Positions 24,862 to 33,901 of a stretch of 64,000 nucleotides of DNA are shown here, in pieces. The DNA is from an uncultured bacterium. Lineage in GTDB: Bacteria > Bacillota > Clostridia > Lachnospirales > Lachnospiraceae. The stretch spans positions 59,088 to 123,087 of the forward strand of contig CAMWUN010000004.1 in the NCBI GenBank assembly GCA_947177425.1, written 5' to 3'. The position numbers and the translations under genes are program-made. Under the pieces are notes generated by a model. It searched no databases. It was given only the letters and a program-made list of their open reading frames with translations, and was not told the origin of the DNA. Positions within the stretch are counted from its first letter, which is position 1. Every line of letters begins with the position of its first letter.

Positions 24862-25331
24862 TTCTCAAAACTCCACTCTTCCATATAATTATTGCACTCA
24901 TAATCCACATAATAAATCTTTTCATCCCTTACCACGAAATTAGTCGGGAAATAGTCTATATTAAGTCCTGCCTCATACACCCTGCCGCTCATTTCTCTCG
25001 CCTGGATGATAAATTTATCTTTCATCCTGCCTGTCAGCACCAATTCATAGATAGTGGGGCCGTCAATATATTCTTTTAAAATACGTTCCTTTTCCTCATC
25101 CACTGCCAGCAGTTCCGGCATCAGGATTCCCGTTTTGGATAATCTTTCATATGCGTATTTTTCAGCTTCAATCTTATTTCCGAAGTGGTAATAATCGCAA
25201 GGTTCATGATGAATCTGTTTCACCACATACTCCTGCCCGTGACTGCCTGCCAGATAGGAGTATCCTCCCTTCCCATGCCCAAGCAGTCTGATAATTTCAT
25301 ACGCTTTTCCGTTCACACTCATGCTTTCCAT
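24795..25331 (-). CDS. Small protein-kinase-like (RIO/Bud32/APH-type) protein
   Basis: A 178-residue minimal kinase fold. A glycine-rich loop (LGHGKGGYSYLA), a strand-3 lysine (EYVVKQI), a helix-C glutamate (KIEAEKYAYERL), a catalytic loop GLNIDYFPTNFVV with Asp and Asn in D-x4-N spacing, and a metal-binding DYE (YYVDYECNNYM) in place of DFG are all visible. The HxD histidine is replaced by Asn. It lacks most of the kinase C-lobe, as in Bud32 and lipopolysaccharide-kinase-like proteins. I start it at the ATG at 25,331, with GGAG eight bases upstream. It follows the GH13 gene by 66 bases on the same strand. The substrate is unknown; a phosphotransferase role toward a sugar or protein is a guess. 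Confidence 0.7.
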   Translation of the reverse strand: MESMSVNGKAYEIIRLLGHGKGGYSYLAGSHGQEYVVKQIHHEPCDYYHFGNKIEAEKYAYERLSKTGILMPELLAVDEEKERILKEYIDGPTIYELVLTGRMKDKFIIQAREMSGRVYEAGLNIDYFPTNFVVRDEKIYYVDYECNNYMEEWSFENWGIKYWSGTEEFWEYVKKQSG

Positions 25332-25397
25332 ATGATACTCTCCATTTATCATGCCAGTCAACAGCCCGCTGCCCGCGGAAATCAGACGCTGTCGTGC

Positions 25398-27176
25398 TCA
25401 GCAGGCCAGCTTATTGATTAAAATACCGTTGGCCTGCAGATAACCCTTATCATAATTTCCAGAATAGATAATGGTTCCCCTGCTTTCAACCGGAACTTTT
25501 TCCTCTGCTCCGTTCAGATATATTTCTATCCCGTAACTGCTGCCTTCCAGGCACTTCACATAGTGGATCAAACGGCTGCCGCCGGCTTCGTGTTTCCAAA
25601 GGATACTACTGCTTTTCATGTGGGGATACTGATTTCTAAGAGCAATGATTTTTCTTACTTCCCCTATGATCTGATTGTATCTCCTGCTTTCAATCTCATC
25701 CCACGGCATGGTCTTTCTGTTATAAACGCCATCTGCCCCTGACATTGCTATTTCAGTTCCGTAATACAGGCAGGGCGAGCCAGGCATGGTCATGAGAATC
25801 ACGAGCTGCTGCAGCAAAATATCAATATTCTGGCATCTGCTGTATACCCTTTCAATATCATGGGTATCCAGGAAATTGAACAAAACCTGATTCACCTGCT
25901 CCGGGTACAGACAATAGCAGCGGTTCATGCAATACATAAACCCTCTGGAATCCATTTTCCTGCCGTCTTCCAATGCATTCTCCACCCAAAAATCATTCAT
26001 GCTTTCCACAAAAGGATAGTTCATAACGGAATCATACTCATCTCCCTGCAGCCACTGGACAGAATCATGCCAGATTTCCCCCAGCAGGAAAAGATTTGGG
26101 TTGATTTCCTTTAATTCACGGTGAAGCTTCTTGATAAATGCATGGGATATCTCGTTTCCCACATCAAACCGGATTCCGTCAATGCCCCATTCTTCCACCC
26201 AGTATTTGCATATTTCTGTAAAATAATCCATAACCTGGGGATTGTTGGTATTAAGTTTCGGCATATATGCCTCAAATGCAAAGCTGTAGTATCTCCCGTC
26301 TTTTGTCTTGGAATAGTCCCCTGCTTTCAGCTTTCCATTTACGAAAAACCAGTCAAAATACCGGGATCGTTCTCCCTTTTCAAGAACATCTTTCCATGCA
26401 GGAAATTCTACGCCGCAATGGTTGAATACGGCGTCCAGCATTATGCGTATACCCAGGCTGTGGGCTTTGCCAATCAGTTCCCTCATATCCTCCTCGTCTC
26501 CAAAATCCGGGTCGATTTTTTTGTAATCAAAAGTATTATACTTATGATTGCTCCCCGATTCAAAAACAGGGGTCAGGTAAATCCCCGATACGCCTAAATC
26601 CTTAAGGTATTCCAGCTTATTGATTATCCCCCGCAAATCTCCCCCGTAAAAATCCGAATGGGACATATTGCTGCGGTCATTCCATTCTTTAAGCTGTACA
26701 CTTTTTTCCCTTTCATCTCCCCTGCAGAACCGGTCGGGCATAATCTGATACCAGATAGTGTCTGCCACCCACGCCGGAGGCTGGCAGATGTCCCCACTGT
26801 TCAGCCAGGGAAATTTGAAATACTGCTTCATCCTTCCGGGCGCCTTTAACTGTTCCCTTGTATAAAAACCGTCCTCCAGCATATATATCTTTTCACCGCC
26901 GCCGGAAATCTCAAAATAATACTGCTCTCTTTTAAACTCCGGTTTCAATCTGACGCTCCAAATAAAAGCGTGCGCCAGTTCTTTTTCCAGCTTCATTTTA
27001 ACCGGTATGCCCTCCCATGGGCTGTTACAGGAAAGGCCGGAGCTGTAAGGATCTTCATGTATCACACTGACAGTCTCTATATCCTTTCCCGTCCTTAAAT
27101 TAAGCACAACCGTCTCTTCGTCCAGCGCATAACAGTCTGTAAACGCACTTCTATGTAATATACTCTCCAGTCTCAT
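25398..27176 (-). CDS. GH13 alpha-glucanase, neopullulanase/cyclomaltodextrinase type
   Basis: An alpha-amylase family enzyme of 592 residues, without a signal peptide and so cytoplasmic. An N-terminal beta domain (residues 1-125) precedes the barrel, as in GH13 subfamily 20. The four conserved regions are DAVFNH (248-253), GIRFDVGNE with nucleophile D338, GEIWHD with acid/base E367, and FLDTHD with D440. A C-terminal beta domain closes the protein. It probably hydrolyses imported maltodextrins, pullulan fragments or cyclodextrins. AGGAGG lies seven bases before the ATG. The divergent AraC regulator at 27,364 is the likely control protein, and the kinase-like gene follows. Confidence 0.92.
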   Translation of the reverse strand: MRLESILHRSAFTDCYALDEETVVLNLRTGKDIETVSVIHEDPYSSGLSCNSPWEGIPVKMKLEKELAHAFIWSVRLKPEFKREQYYFEISGGGEKIYMLEDGFYTREQLKAPGRMKQYFKFPWLNSGDICQPPAWVADTIWYQIMPDRFCRGDEREKSVQLKEWNDRSNMSHSDFYGGDLRGIINKLEYLKDLGVSGIYLTPVFESGSNHKYNTFDYKKIDPDFGDEEDMRELIGKAHSLGIRIMLDAVFNHCGVEFPAWKDVLEKGERSRYFDWFFVNGKLKAGDYSKTKDGRYYSFAFEAYMPKLNTNNPQVMDYFTEICKYWVEEWGIDGIRFDVGNEISHAFIKKLHRELKEINPNLFLLGEIWHDSVQWLQGDEYDSVMNYPFVESMNDFWVENALEDGRKMDSRGFMYCMNRCYCLYPEQVNQVLFNFLDTHDIERVYSRCQNIDILLQQLVILMTMPGSPCLYYGTEIAMSGADGVYNRKTMPWDEIESRRYNQIIGEVRKIIALRNQYPHMKSSSILWKHEAGGSRLIHYVKCLEGSSYGIEIYLNGAEEKVPVESRGTIIYSGNYDKGYLQANGILINKLAC

Positions 27177-27363
27177 ATCCAGCCTCCTATTTTATAAAAA
27201 TTATTTTATATTTGCATTATACTATTTAACATCTTATAATTCTTATAAAATATGCCGATATTTTTAACACAAAACTCTTATTTTGAACATTTGAAGCGTG
27301 TTTGGAACTTCCAGCCTGAAGAAAGCATTTTTAAAACATTCTATTGTAAATATGAGGTAAAAG
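27177..27363. promoter_or_regulatory. Divergent promoter region between the GH13 and AraC genes
   Basis: A perfect TATAAT on the minus strand (27,216-27,221) lies about 40 bases before the GH13 start but has no good -35 element, which fits a promoter that needs an activator. The AT-rich stretch to 27,285 would hold the activator site. I could not define direct-repeat half sites with confidence. GAGGTAAAAG precedes the AraC start. Confidence 0.45.
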
Positions 27364-28239
27364 ATGAACCACTCCGTTATGCACGAAACCAAAACCCATG
27401 GAAAACTTTCCTTTCCTTATACCGTTTATTGCGGGAATATCCCTGAATATCTCCACGCCTATCCTCTCCACTGGCACGACGAAATGGAAATCATCTACGT
27501 AACCGGAGGAAGAGGCATTGTCACCATCCAGACCAACGAATATACTTCGCAGGCCGGGGATATGCTTATTCTGCCTCCCCAGATTGTACATTCCATGAAG
27601 CAGTTTGGAAACGAGTCCATGACCTATTTCAATATTCTGTTTCATTTTTCATTGTTAAGCGGCAGTGACAACTGCTATGAGAAATATATCAGACCTTTTT
27701 ACGAACATACCAGAACCGTGCCCCCTTACTTTCCCGCTGACAGCGAGCCGAACCGGCTGATACTGCCCTATATTTCCGACCTGATTGCAAACAGAAAGCA
27801 GCGCTACACCGGTTACGAATTGATGATAAAATCTCACCTTTTTGCCCTCATGCACTATCTTAATCTGTACAGTGCCCAGATAAGCGACGGGGAACTGTCC
27901 CTCCAGTCCACTTACGATAAGCTAAAAAAACTGCTTCTCCATATACAGGATAATTATGACAAACCCATTTCCGTTGCCGATGCTGCCGCCGTCTGCGGTT
28001 TTTCAGAAAGCCATTTTATGAAGTTGTTCAAAGAATTGACGGGACGGACTTTTACACAGTATTTGAAAGATTTCCGCCTGGAAATTGCCGCCGACCAGCT
28101 TGCAGGAAGCAGCCGCAAAATAATAGAAATAGCTGAAAACACAGGATTTTCCAATCATTCCTATTTTACCCGCTCTTTTATTGCCAAATACGGCATATCG
28201 CCGTCGGATTACAGAGCGCGGACAGTACACGCGCTCTAA
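27364..28239 (+). CDS. AraC family transcriptional regulator
   Basis: An N-terminal cupin-type sensor domain (residues 1-150) carries HAYPLHWHDEMEIIYV and GRGIVTIQTNEYTSQAGDML. The C-terminal DNA-binding domain (about 190-291) has two helix-turn-helix motifs: ISVADAAAVCGFSESHFMKL, and IIEIAENTGFSNHSYFTRSF followed by GISPSDYR. The layout matches carbohydrate-responsive AraC regulators. It is divergent from the GH13 gene, whose promoter lacks a -35 element, so it is the likely activator; the inducer is unknown. The 3' end overlaps the convergent radical SAM gene by four bases. Confidence 0.92.
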   Translation: MNHSVMHETKTHGKLSFPYTVYCGNIPEYLHAYPLHWHDEMEIIYVTGGRGIVTIQTNEYTSQAGDMLILPPQIVHSMKQFGNESMTYFNILFHFSLLSGSDNCYEKYIRPFYEHTRTVPPYFPADSEPNRLILPYISDLIANRKQRYTGYELMIKSHLFALMHYLNLYSAQISDGELSLQSTYDKLKKLLLHIQDNYDKPISVADAAAVCGFSESHFMKLFKELTGRTFTQYLKDFRLEIAADQLAGSSRKIIEIAENTGFSNHSYFTRSFIAKYGISPSDYRARTVHAL

Positions 28240-29105
28240 AACAGACTAAGCTGTTCATAATTCTTGTTCTCCGGGAATTCATGCAAATAAGCAAACACTT
28301 TCTCCACCCTGTCTGTTATCCCATGTTTCTGGCATACGCTGTGAAAAAGTTCCATAAGCCCGGCGTTATAATCGCTGGCTATCTCATAAGCATAGCCGTA
28401 TTTTTGCTGGTATCTTTCCCGTAATCCGGGAAAATGCTTATCCAGCGCCTTATAAAAGTATTCCCTGTTGCCCTCGCGCAGGGTCAGGCCCATACCGAAA
28501 CATATAATCCCTTTCACATCCGCCCGGATGCAGTAATCCAGTATCCCCTCAACATTCTGCCTGGTATCATTAATAAAAGGCAGAAGCGGGGAAAGCCATA
28601 CTACTGTAGGAATCCCGTTTTCTCTAAAAATCTGCAGAACTTCAAACCGCTTCCGGGTGGTGCATACTTCTGGTTCCAGTATTTTGCATAAATCCTCATC
28701 ATAAGTTGTCAGCGTCATCTGCACAACACATTTTGAATGGCTGTTTATGCTTTTCAGAATATCCAGATCCCTTAAAATCCTGTCCGATTTCGTCTGGATG
28801 GCAAGGCCGAATCCATACCTGTCTATGATTTCCAGACACTTGCGGGTCATCCCCAAGGTTTCTTCACAATGCATATAAGGGTCGCACATGGCCCCTGTCC
28901 CAATCATACATTTCTTACGCTTGGAGCGAAGAGCCTTCTCCAGCAGTTCCGGCCCGTTCTGCTTTACTTCAATGTCTTCAAAGGCATGGTTAATCTGATA
29001 GCATCTGCTACGGCTGTCACAATAAATACAGCCGTGGGTACATCCCCTGTACAGGTTCATGCCGTTTTTTGCTGATAAGATTCCTTTTGCCTGTACAAAA
29101 TGCAT
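28236..29105 (-). CDS. SPL-family radical SAM protein
   Basis: A radical SAM enzyme with the cluster motif C22-x3-C26-x2-C29 in YRGCTHGCIYCDSRSRC. The following text (MIGTGAMCDPYMHCEETLGM, FGLAIQTKSDRILRD, QMTLTTYDEDLCKILEPEV) matches the family grouped with spore photoproduct lyase. Most members outside true spore formers have no assigned substrate. At 289 residues it has the usual length, with Cys-rich insertions near residues 70-80. CAGGAGGG precedes the ATG. It is convergent with the AraC gene, with a four-base overlap of the ends. A role in DNA repair is possible but unproven. Confidence 0.85.
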   Translation of the reverse strand: MHFVQAKGILSAKNGMNLYRGCTHGCIYCDSRSRCYQINHAFEDIEVKQNGPELLEKALRSKRKKCMIGTGAMCDPYMHCEETLGMTRKCLEIIDRYGFGLAIQTKSDRILRDLDILKSINSHSKCVVQMTLTTYDEDLCKILEPEVCTTRKRFEVLQIFRENGIPTVVWLSPLLPFINDTRQNVEGILDYCIRADVKGIICFGMGLTLREGNREYFYKALDKHFPGLRERYQQKYGYAYEIASDYNAGLMELFHSVCQKHGITDRVEKVFAYLHEFPENKNYEQLSLF

Positions 29106-29153
29106 ATTTTCCCTCCTGGCGATATACGCAGGTTATATCAATTTCATTACTCT

Positions 29154-30917
29154 CTAACACTCTCCAATAAGTACCTTTTTGCCGCAAAATGCAAATCCAT
29201 ATTTACGGATGCGCTCTCTGGGAATGCCTTTCGCTGTAAGAGACGCTTCATAATGCCGCTCCTTAATCTGCTGCAGCGCCGCCTGTACCGTATCAGCCAG
29301 TTCCTTTTCCTCTGCGCCCTGCACTTTGAATTCTATTATAACAGCGTCATTTATGATACTTCTGTTCCCCAGTTTCCCTGCGGCCGGCACGGCTTTTGGC
29401 TCCAACATCACATCATACCTGCCAAATCCACTTTCCCTGTTTGATGTAATCACATACCTGTCGGAAAGTTCTACCATCAGCCCCAGCACAAATCCATGAT
29501 AAAATCTCTCCGGCTCATCCCCAAAAGAACCTTTGCCCGTGTCAAAATAACTGAACATTTCCAGAGTTACTCTATTCATATAAACATTCATTGCCCTTAA
29601 ATCACCTGTAAGAAGTGCCTTTATAAAATCATTATAGTTATCATTTTCACAAAACCATTCGCGAATCATCCTTTCAAACATTATCCGCACTTCTTTATTT
29701 GTCAGCGTCATTTCATAATAAATGCGCCCTGTCTCCTCTTCAAACTCCATATGGACTACCTTAAGATAACCGCTGGCAAGCAAAAAACTCCACACCGCAT
29801 CCTTCGCTGCAGGCAACTGGTTATAAACTATCTGCTCGTCTATTTCTGTCCGCACGGCCTCGCCCTGCATCAGCCTTTCAAAAGCCTGCTTCACTTTCGG
29901 CCTGCCTTCTTTAACCAGCTTTTCCACCAGACGGTTGGAACTGGTATTCACCCAGTACGCCCCCACCTTCCTTTTATCAAGGAAGTTAATAATTGACCAC
30001 GGATTATAGATATCTCCTCTTTCCCCGAAAGAAAAACCGTCATACCAGTCTTTCACCTTTTGCTTCTGTTCTGACAGGCCATACTCTTCCAGTGCTGCAA
30101 ATACTTCTTCTTCCGTAAAGCCGAAACAATCCGCATATTTCCCTGACGTTGTTGTAACTACCTCCAGATTATTTAAATCCGAGAAAATCGACTCTTTACT
30201 TACCCTGGTAATCCCTGTCATAATTGCACGTTCCAAAAATGGATTTGTTTTAAATGTAGCATTAAAGAGACTTCTGGTGAATGCCGTCAGGTCCGTCCAA
30301 TATCCATTTACATAAGCTTCCTGCATAGGCGTGTCATACTCATCCAGAAGGATAATCACTCTCCTTCCATAATATCTCATTAAAAAACCAGATAACACAT
30401 TAAGAGAATCCGTTGCAATATGATCCTCCATATCAGCCGATACCTTCCGGTAAAATTCTTTTTCTTTTTCATTCAATTTTCCACTGTCCGTCAAAAAATC
30501 AAACTTATTGTACAAATTTGTGATAATCTGGCATATCTTTTTTTTGGTATTTAAGTAGCAAGTTTCTTTTACATTTGCAAAACTAAGGGAAATCACAGGA
30601 TATGCTCCCTGTATCTTACGATACCTGTAATCTCCATCAGGAGATTTTTCCTGCCATATGGAAAGCCCCTCAAAAAGCGCATCCCTGCCTGCATACTCAA
30701 AGGAAAAAAACTTCTCCAGCATACTCATATTCAAGGTCTTCCCAAACCTTCTCGGACGTGTAATCAATGTTACGGCATCATCAGATTCCCACCATTCACG
30801 GATAAAATTTGTCTTGTCAATATAAAAAATATTTTTTTCCCTTATAATCTCAAAATCCTGATGCCCAATTCCTACAACCCTTCCCATAACCTGTTCCGCC
30901 TTCCGCAAGAATTCCAA
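29154..30917 (-). CDS. AAA-ATPase-like protein with C-terminal PD-(D/E)XK nuclease-like domain
   Basis: The 587 residues open with VGIGHQDFEIIREKNIFYID, then a Walker A-like TRPRRFGKTLNMSML and Walker B VIILLDEYDTPM. This is the AAA-ATPase_like domain found in many copies in gut Clostridia and Bacteroidetes. The C-terminal 100 residues carry GFGRYDVMLEPKA and VIIEFKVQGA, the D and ExK of a PD-(D/E)XK (DUF1703) nuclease fold. The function is unknown; defence or mobile-element links have been suggested for the group. Translation may start at the TTG at 30,917 (GAGG upstream) or at the ATG at 30,887. A 37-bp tandem repeat array lies upstream. Confidence 0.85.
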   Translation of the reverse strand: MEFLRKAEQVMGRVVGIGHQDFEIIREKNIFYIDKTNFIREWWESDDAVTLITRPRRFGKTLNMSMLEKFFSFEYAGRDALFEGLSIWQEKSPDGDYRYRKIQGAYPVISLSFANVKETCYLNTKKKICQIITNLYNKFDFLTDSGKLNEKEKEFYRKVSADMEDHIATDSLNVLSGFLMRYYGRRVIILLDEYDTPMQEAYVNGYWTDLTAFTRSLFNATFKTNPFLERAIMTGITRVSKESIFSDLNNLEVVTTTSGKYADCFGFTEEEVFAALEEYGLSEQKQKVKDWYDGFSFGERGDIYNPWSIINFLDKRKVGAYWVNTSSNRLVEKLVKEGRPKVKQAFERLMQGEAVRTEIDEQIVYNQLPAAKDAVWSFLLASGYLKVVHMEFEEETGRIYYEMTLTNKEVRIMFERMIREWFCENDNYNDFIKALLTGDLRAMNVYMNRVTLEMFSYFDTGKGSFGDEPERFYHGFVLGLMVELSDRYVITSNRESGFGRYDVMLEPKAVPAAGKLGNRSIINDAVIIEFKVQGAEEKELADTVQAALQQIKERHYEASLTAKGIPRERIRKYGFAFCGKKVLIGEC

Positions 30918-31034
30918 ACGTCCTCTAAACTGTTTCTTCTATTTATACTATATCTTTTTTCTCTTCTGTGTCAAACGTTTTGCTCCGGTGCTCTCATTTG
31001 CTGCCTTGCAGAATAAAATACCTTTACGTATCAT

Positions 31035-31182
31035 AACAAACGCTCCCATGCTTCGCAAGGCAGCTTATTGTAACAAACGCTCCCACTCTTCGCAAGGCAG
31101 CTTATTGTAACAAACGCTCCCTCTCTTCGCAAGGCAGCTTATTGTAACAAACGCTTCCACTCTTCGCAAGGCAGCTATAGCG
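31035..31182 (+). repeat. Four tandem copies of a 37-bp repeat
   Basis: Units begin at 31,035, 31,072, 31,109 and 31,146, exactly 37 bases apart, with consensus AACAAACGCTCCCACTCTTC followed by GCAAGGCAGCTTATTGT; the last copy ends early. No spacers separate the copies, so this is not CRISPR. Each unit has outer ACAA/TTGT and inner GCT-CCC / GG-AGC pairing. The family recurs at 14,178, 38,512 and 40,709. The array sits between the 5' end of the AAA-ATPase gene and the 3' end of the bceB-type gene; the rest of 30,918-31,213 shows nothing else. Confidence 0.85.
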
Positions 31183-31213
31183 GTATTTCCCCTGTTCTCT
31201 GGATAGGGCCGTG

Positions 31214-33127
31214 CTATACCCCCACATTCTTCCGGTAAACAGAAACCGACAGCAGATAGCAGACCAGAAATACTGCCAGCACCGTCAGCACACTTAACGC
31301 ATGGATAGTTGTCAGGTGGGTGTTCATCATCATCCCCAGCGTATGGACGGAAAAGCAGGAAGCGATACTCATGACTGCGAAAGGTATTCCATAAGCCGCT
31401 CCCAGTTCATCAGCAATGGATTTTCCAAGAGTTTCTTCATCAACCCCCATCTTTTTCATTATGTCGTAGCGTTCTTTTTCCTCAAAAGAATCATTATATA
31501 ACTTCATGAACATAATGCTCCCCCCGGCCAGTATAAAGACCAGAAACACAAAGATGCACAGGGAAAATATAACTTTCACCCAATAAATCTGGTTACTTTC
31601 CGGGTCAAGCGAAACTACTCCAATGTAGTCTCCGCCTGTCTCAATTTTTTCCATATAGGGGTACAGCGCTTCTTTTACATTCTGATAAGCCCTGGCGTCT
31701 TCTATGTGATAACTGTAGCAATGCAGTTTCTGTCCCAAGGTCCGCAGGCCGGCAAATTCCTGGTCATTTACCATATAAAAACTTACCTGGTCCTGCAGAT
31801 ATCCCAGATAGGAGATATCGGTTTCTTCTATCTGCTCATAATCCCTGCCGCCTATCCCCACCTTCCGGTGTTCCCGATCGGTCATCAGGGAGAGAAGATA
31901 CATATGTGTCACACGCACCACCTGCCCCTCTCCCGGCTCTTTTAATGGAAATTCTTTTCCAATATCCGCTGCCAGATTCTTTAAATCCGAATAGGCCACA
32001 AGAGCATATTTACTCACATTTTCACTGGCTTTCACCACAGAACCTTCCAGTCCTGTTATGGGAATCTGGGAGCAATAATCAATTTCCGTATACTGTTTTA
32101 TCAGTTCCTTTAAATCAGCATCCAAATTTTCCCTGTCGCTTATCACCTGAATAGTATATGTGCTGTTGAACTTCATAATATTGTCATACCGTTCCCGCAT
32201 GGCAAAGCCTGCTACAAGAGCCGTCACCGAACAGAGTGAAAGAACACATACCATGGCATAAGTACGGTAATTCTTTTTCATTCTGAAAATCACATTGTTT
32301 ATCCAAAGGCATCTCCGCTTAACATAAAGGAATCTTTTATTCCTGGCAATTTCCTGAAAAGTAAAGGGAATTGCGCCGCCAAACACCATATAAACCCCGG
32401 CCGTCACAAAAATCGCTGCCGCCACAATGCCAAACTGCGATTCCGCACCGCCTTCCCCCTCTCTGACCGCCAGATAAAATCCTGTCCCCAGAACTCCCAG
32501 GCCGAGCATGGCCTTGAACAGCAGCACTAAAATATTCTGTCTTACATATTCATTCTGCTTCGCCCCTGTCAGCATCCCCAGCACACTGCTTCTTGTAATA
32601 TTCAGATAGCCCTTTAAGGTAAAAATCAGATAAATGACGAGATAAACGCCCACGGTATTAAGCACCGGGCGCAGGGCAAGCTGAAAGTCAATGTCAACCG
32701 CAATATCAGATAATGCAAGCGTTATCATCTGGAATAAATGAGTGGTCAGTACTCCTGTCAGAATTCCCAGCCCCAGCGCCGCTGCTCCTGTCAGAACCGT
32801 TTCTATCATATAAAGCCTGCCAACCTTTTCGTTGGGAAAGCCCATGAAGATATAAATACCGATTTCCTTTTTTCTCCGGTTCAGAAATACATTGGAAGAA
32901 TACCAGATAAAGAAAAACATAAAGCACACAAGCACAAAGGAAACCACCGCCACCACCGTATGAATCCGGCCGATATTCTTTTCCCCAAGCATCTTGAATG
33001 TGTCCGAATAGAGCATATTCTGGAAGTTAAAAAACACGATTATGGTAAATGCCAGAGAGATTATCAGGGAAAAATAGCTTTTCAGATTACTTTTAAAATT
33101 TCTGAACGCCAGTTCTATCATCTTCAT
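31214..33127 (-). CDS. Bce-type ABC transporter permease (FtsX-like)
   Basis: A 637-residue permease with the ten-helix layout of peptide-antibiotic resistance transporters: one N-terminal helix, three FtsX-type helices (residues 50-170), four central helices, a large extracellular domain of about 200 residues (about 320-520), and three C-terminal helices. RRKKEIGIYIFMGFPNEKVG is the family coupling motif. The extracellular domain probably senses or binds the peptide and passes the signal to the histidine kinase. The start overlaps the ATPase stop by four bases. Which peptide it handles (bacitracin, nisin-like or host defensin) cannot be told. Confidence 0.9.
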   Translation of the reverse strand: MKMIELAFRNFKSNLKSYFSLIISLAFTIIVFFNFQNMLYSDTFKMLGEKNIGRIHTVVAVVSFVLVCFMFFFIWYSSNVFLNRRKKEIGIYIFMGFPNEKVGRLYMIETVLTGAAALGLGILTGVLTTHLFQMITLALSDIAVDIDFQLALRPVLNTVGVYLVIYLIFTLKGYLNITRSSVLGMLTGAKQNEYVRQNILVLLFKAMLGLGVLGTGFYLAVREGEGGAESQFGIVAAAIFVTAGVYMVFGGAIPFTFQEIARNKRFLYVKRRCLWINNVIFRMKKNYRTYAMVCVLSLCSVTALVAGFAMRERYDNIMKFNSTYTIQVISDRENLDADLKELIKQYTEIDYCSQIPITGLEGSVVKASENVSKYALVAYSDLKNLAADIGKEFPLKEPGEGQVVRVTHMYLLSLMTDREHRKVGIGGRDYEQIEETDISYLGYLQDQVSFYMVNDQEFAGLRTLGQKLHCYSYHIEDARAYQNVKEALYPYMEKIETGGDYIGVVSLDPESNQIYWVKVIFSLCIFVFLVFILAGGSIMFMKLYNDSFEEKERYDIMKKMGVDEETLGKSIADELGAAYGIPFAVMSIASCFSVHTLGMMMNTHLTTIHALSVLTVLAVFLVCYLLSVSVYRKNVGV

Positions 33128-33885
33128 GAGAAATCACCTCCCATGGAAGTCTGCACATCAATAATCCTGTCATAAAACTCTTTTCTGCTCTCACCCGCAC
33201 TTAACTTACATTTAATCAGCCCGTCACTTAGAATATATACATCCTTTGCATAAGAAGCGCAGAAGGGGTCATGAGTCACCATCAGTATGGCGGTATGCTT
33301 TTTTTCATTTATGTTCTTAAGACATTCCAGTAAGTCCCTGCCTGCCCTGGAATCTAATGCTCCGGTAGGTTCATCTGCAAAAAGAATCTCCGGGCCGGTA
33401 ATCAGCGCCCGGCAGGCCGCTCCTCTCTGCTTCTGCCCACCGGAAAGCTGATAAGGATATTTGTTCAGATGTTCCCCTAATCCAAACAGGGCGCTGACTG
33501 TCTCTGCCCTCTGGATACACTCCTTACCCGAAACTCCGTTTAATGCCAGCGGAAGGGCAATATTATCCAGCAAAGTCATGGTATCAAGCAGATTGTAATC
33601 CTGAAAAATAAAACCGATTTTGTCCCTTCGTATTTTCGATAGTTCCTTGTTGGAAACTTTCGTGATATCCCTGCCATCCAAAACAACCTCTCCCAACGTC
33701 GGCTTATCAATGGTGGAAAGAATATTCAGCAGCGTGGTCTTCCCGGAGCCGGACGGCCCCATAATGGCAATAAAATCATTCGGATAAACCGCCAGGTCAA
33801 TTCCCTTGAGCGCCCGCGTCTTAAAATTCTTCGCACCGTAATCCTTAATCAGATTCCTAACCAGTACAACATTCTTGTCATTCAT
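33124..33885 (-). CDS. Bce-type ABC transporter ATP-binding protein
   Basis: The ATPase partner of the 31,214-33,127 permease. Walker A is GPSGSGKTT, the signature is LSGGQKQRGAACRA (LSGGQ intact, the usual VAIARA replaced), Walker B is ILFADEPTGALDS and the H-loop is MVTHDPF. At 253 residues it is typical of the MacB/LolD-like group that works with FtsX-type permeases. TAGGAGGATACTGAT precedes the ATG. The leader contains a duplicated 101-bp palindrome (33,902-34,121). The gene order sensor-regulator, ATPase, permease is the classical Bce arrangement. Confidence 0.92.
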   Translation of the reverse strand: MNDKNVVLVRNLIKDYGAKNFKTRALKGIDLAVYPNDFIAIMGPSGSGKTTLLNILSTIDKPTLGEVVLDGRDITKVSNKELSKIRRDKIGFIFQDYNLLDTMTLLDNIALPLALNGVSGKECIQRAETVSALFGLGEHLNKYPYQLSGGQKQRGAACRALITGPEILFADEPTGALDSRAGRDLLECLKNINEKKHTAILMVTHDPFCASYAKDVYILSDGLIKCKLSAGESRKEFYDRIIDVQTSMGGDFS

Positions 33886-33901
33886 ATCAGTATCCTCCTA
33901 T

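Noticed and set aside
29154..30917. Anti-phage defence system around the AAA-ATPase/PD-(D/E)XK protein
   Set aside because: The fold could suggest defence, but the gene stands alone, and this family is abundant in gut Clostridia without shown defence activity.
31035..31182. CRISPR array
   Set aside because: The 37-base units abut each other with no spacers and no cas gene is near; it is a tandem repeat of a dispersed family.
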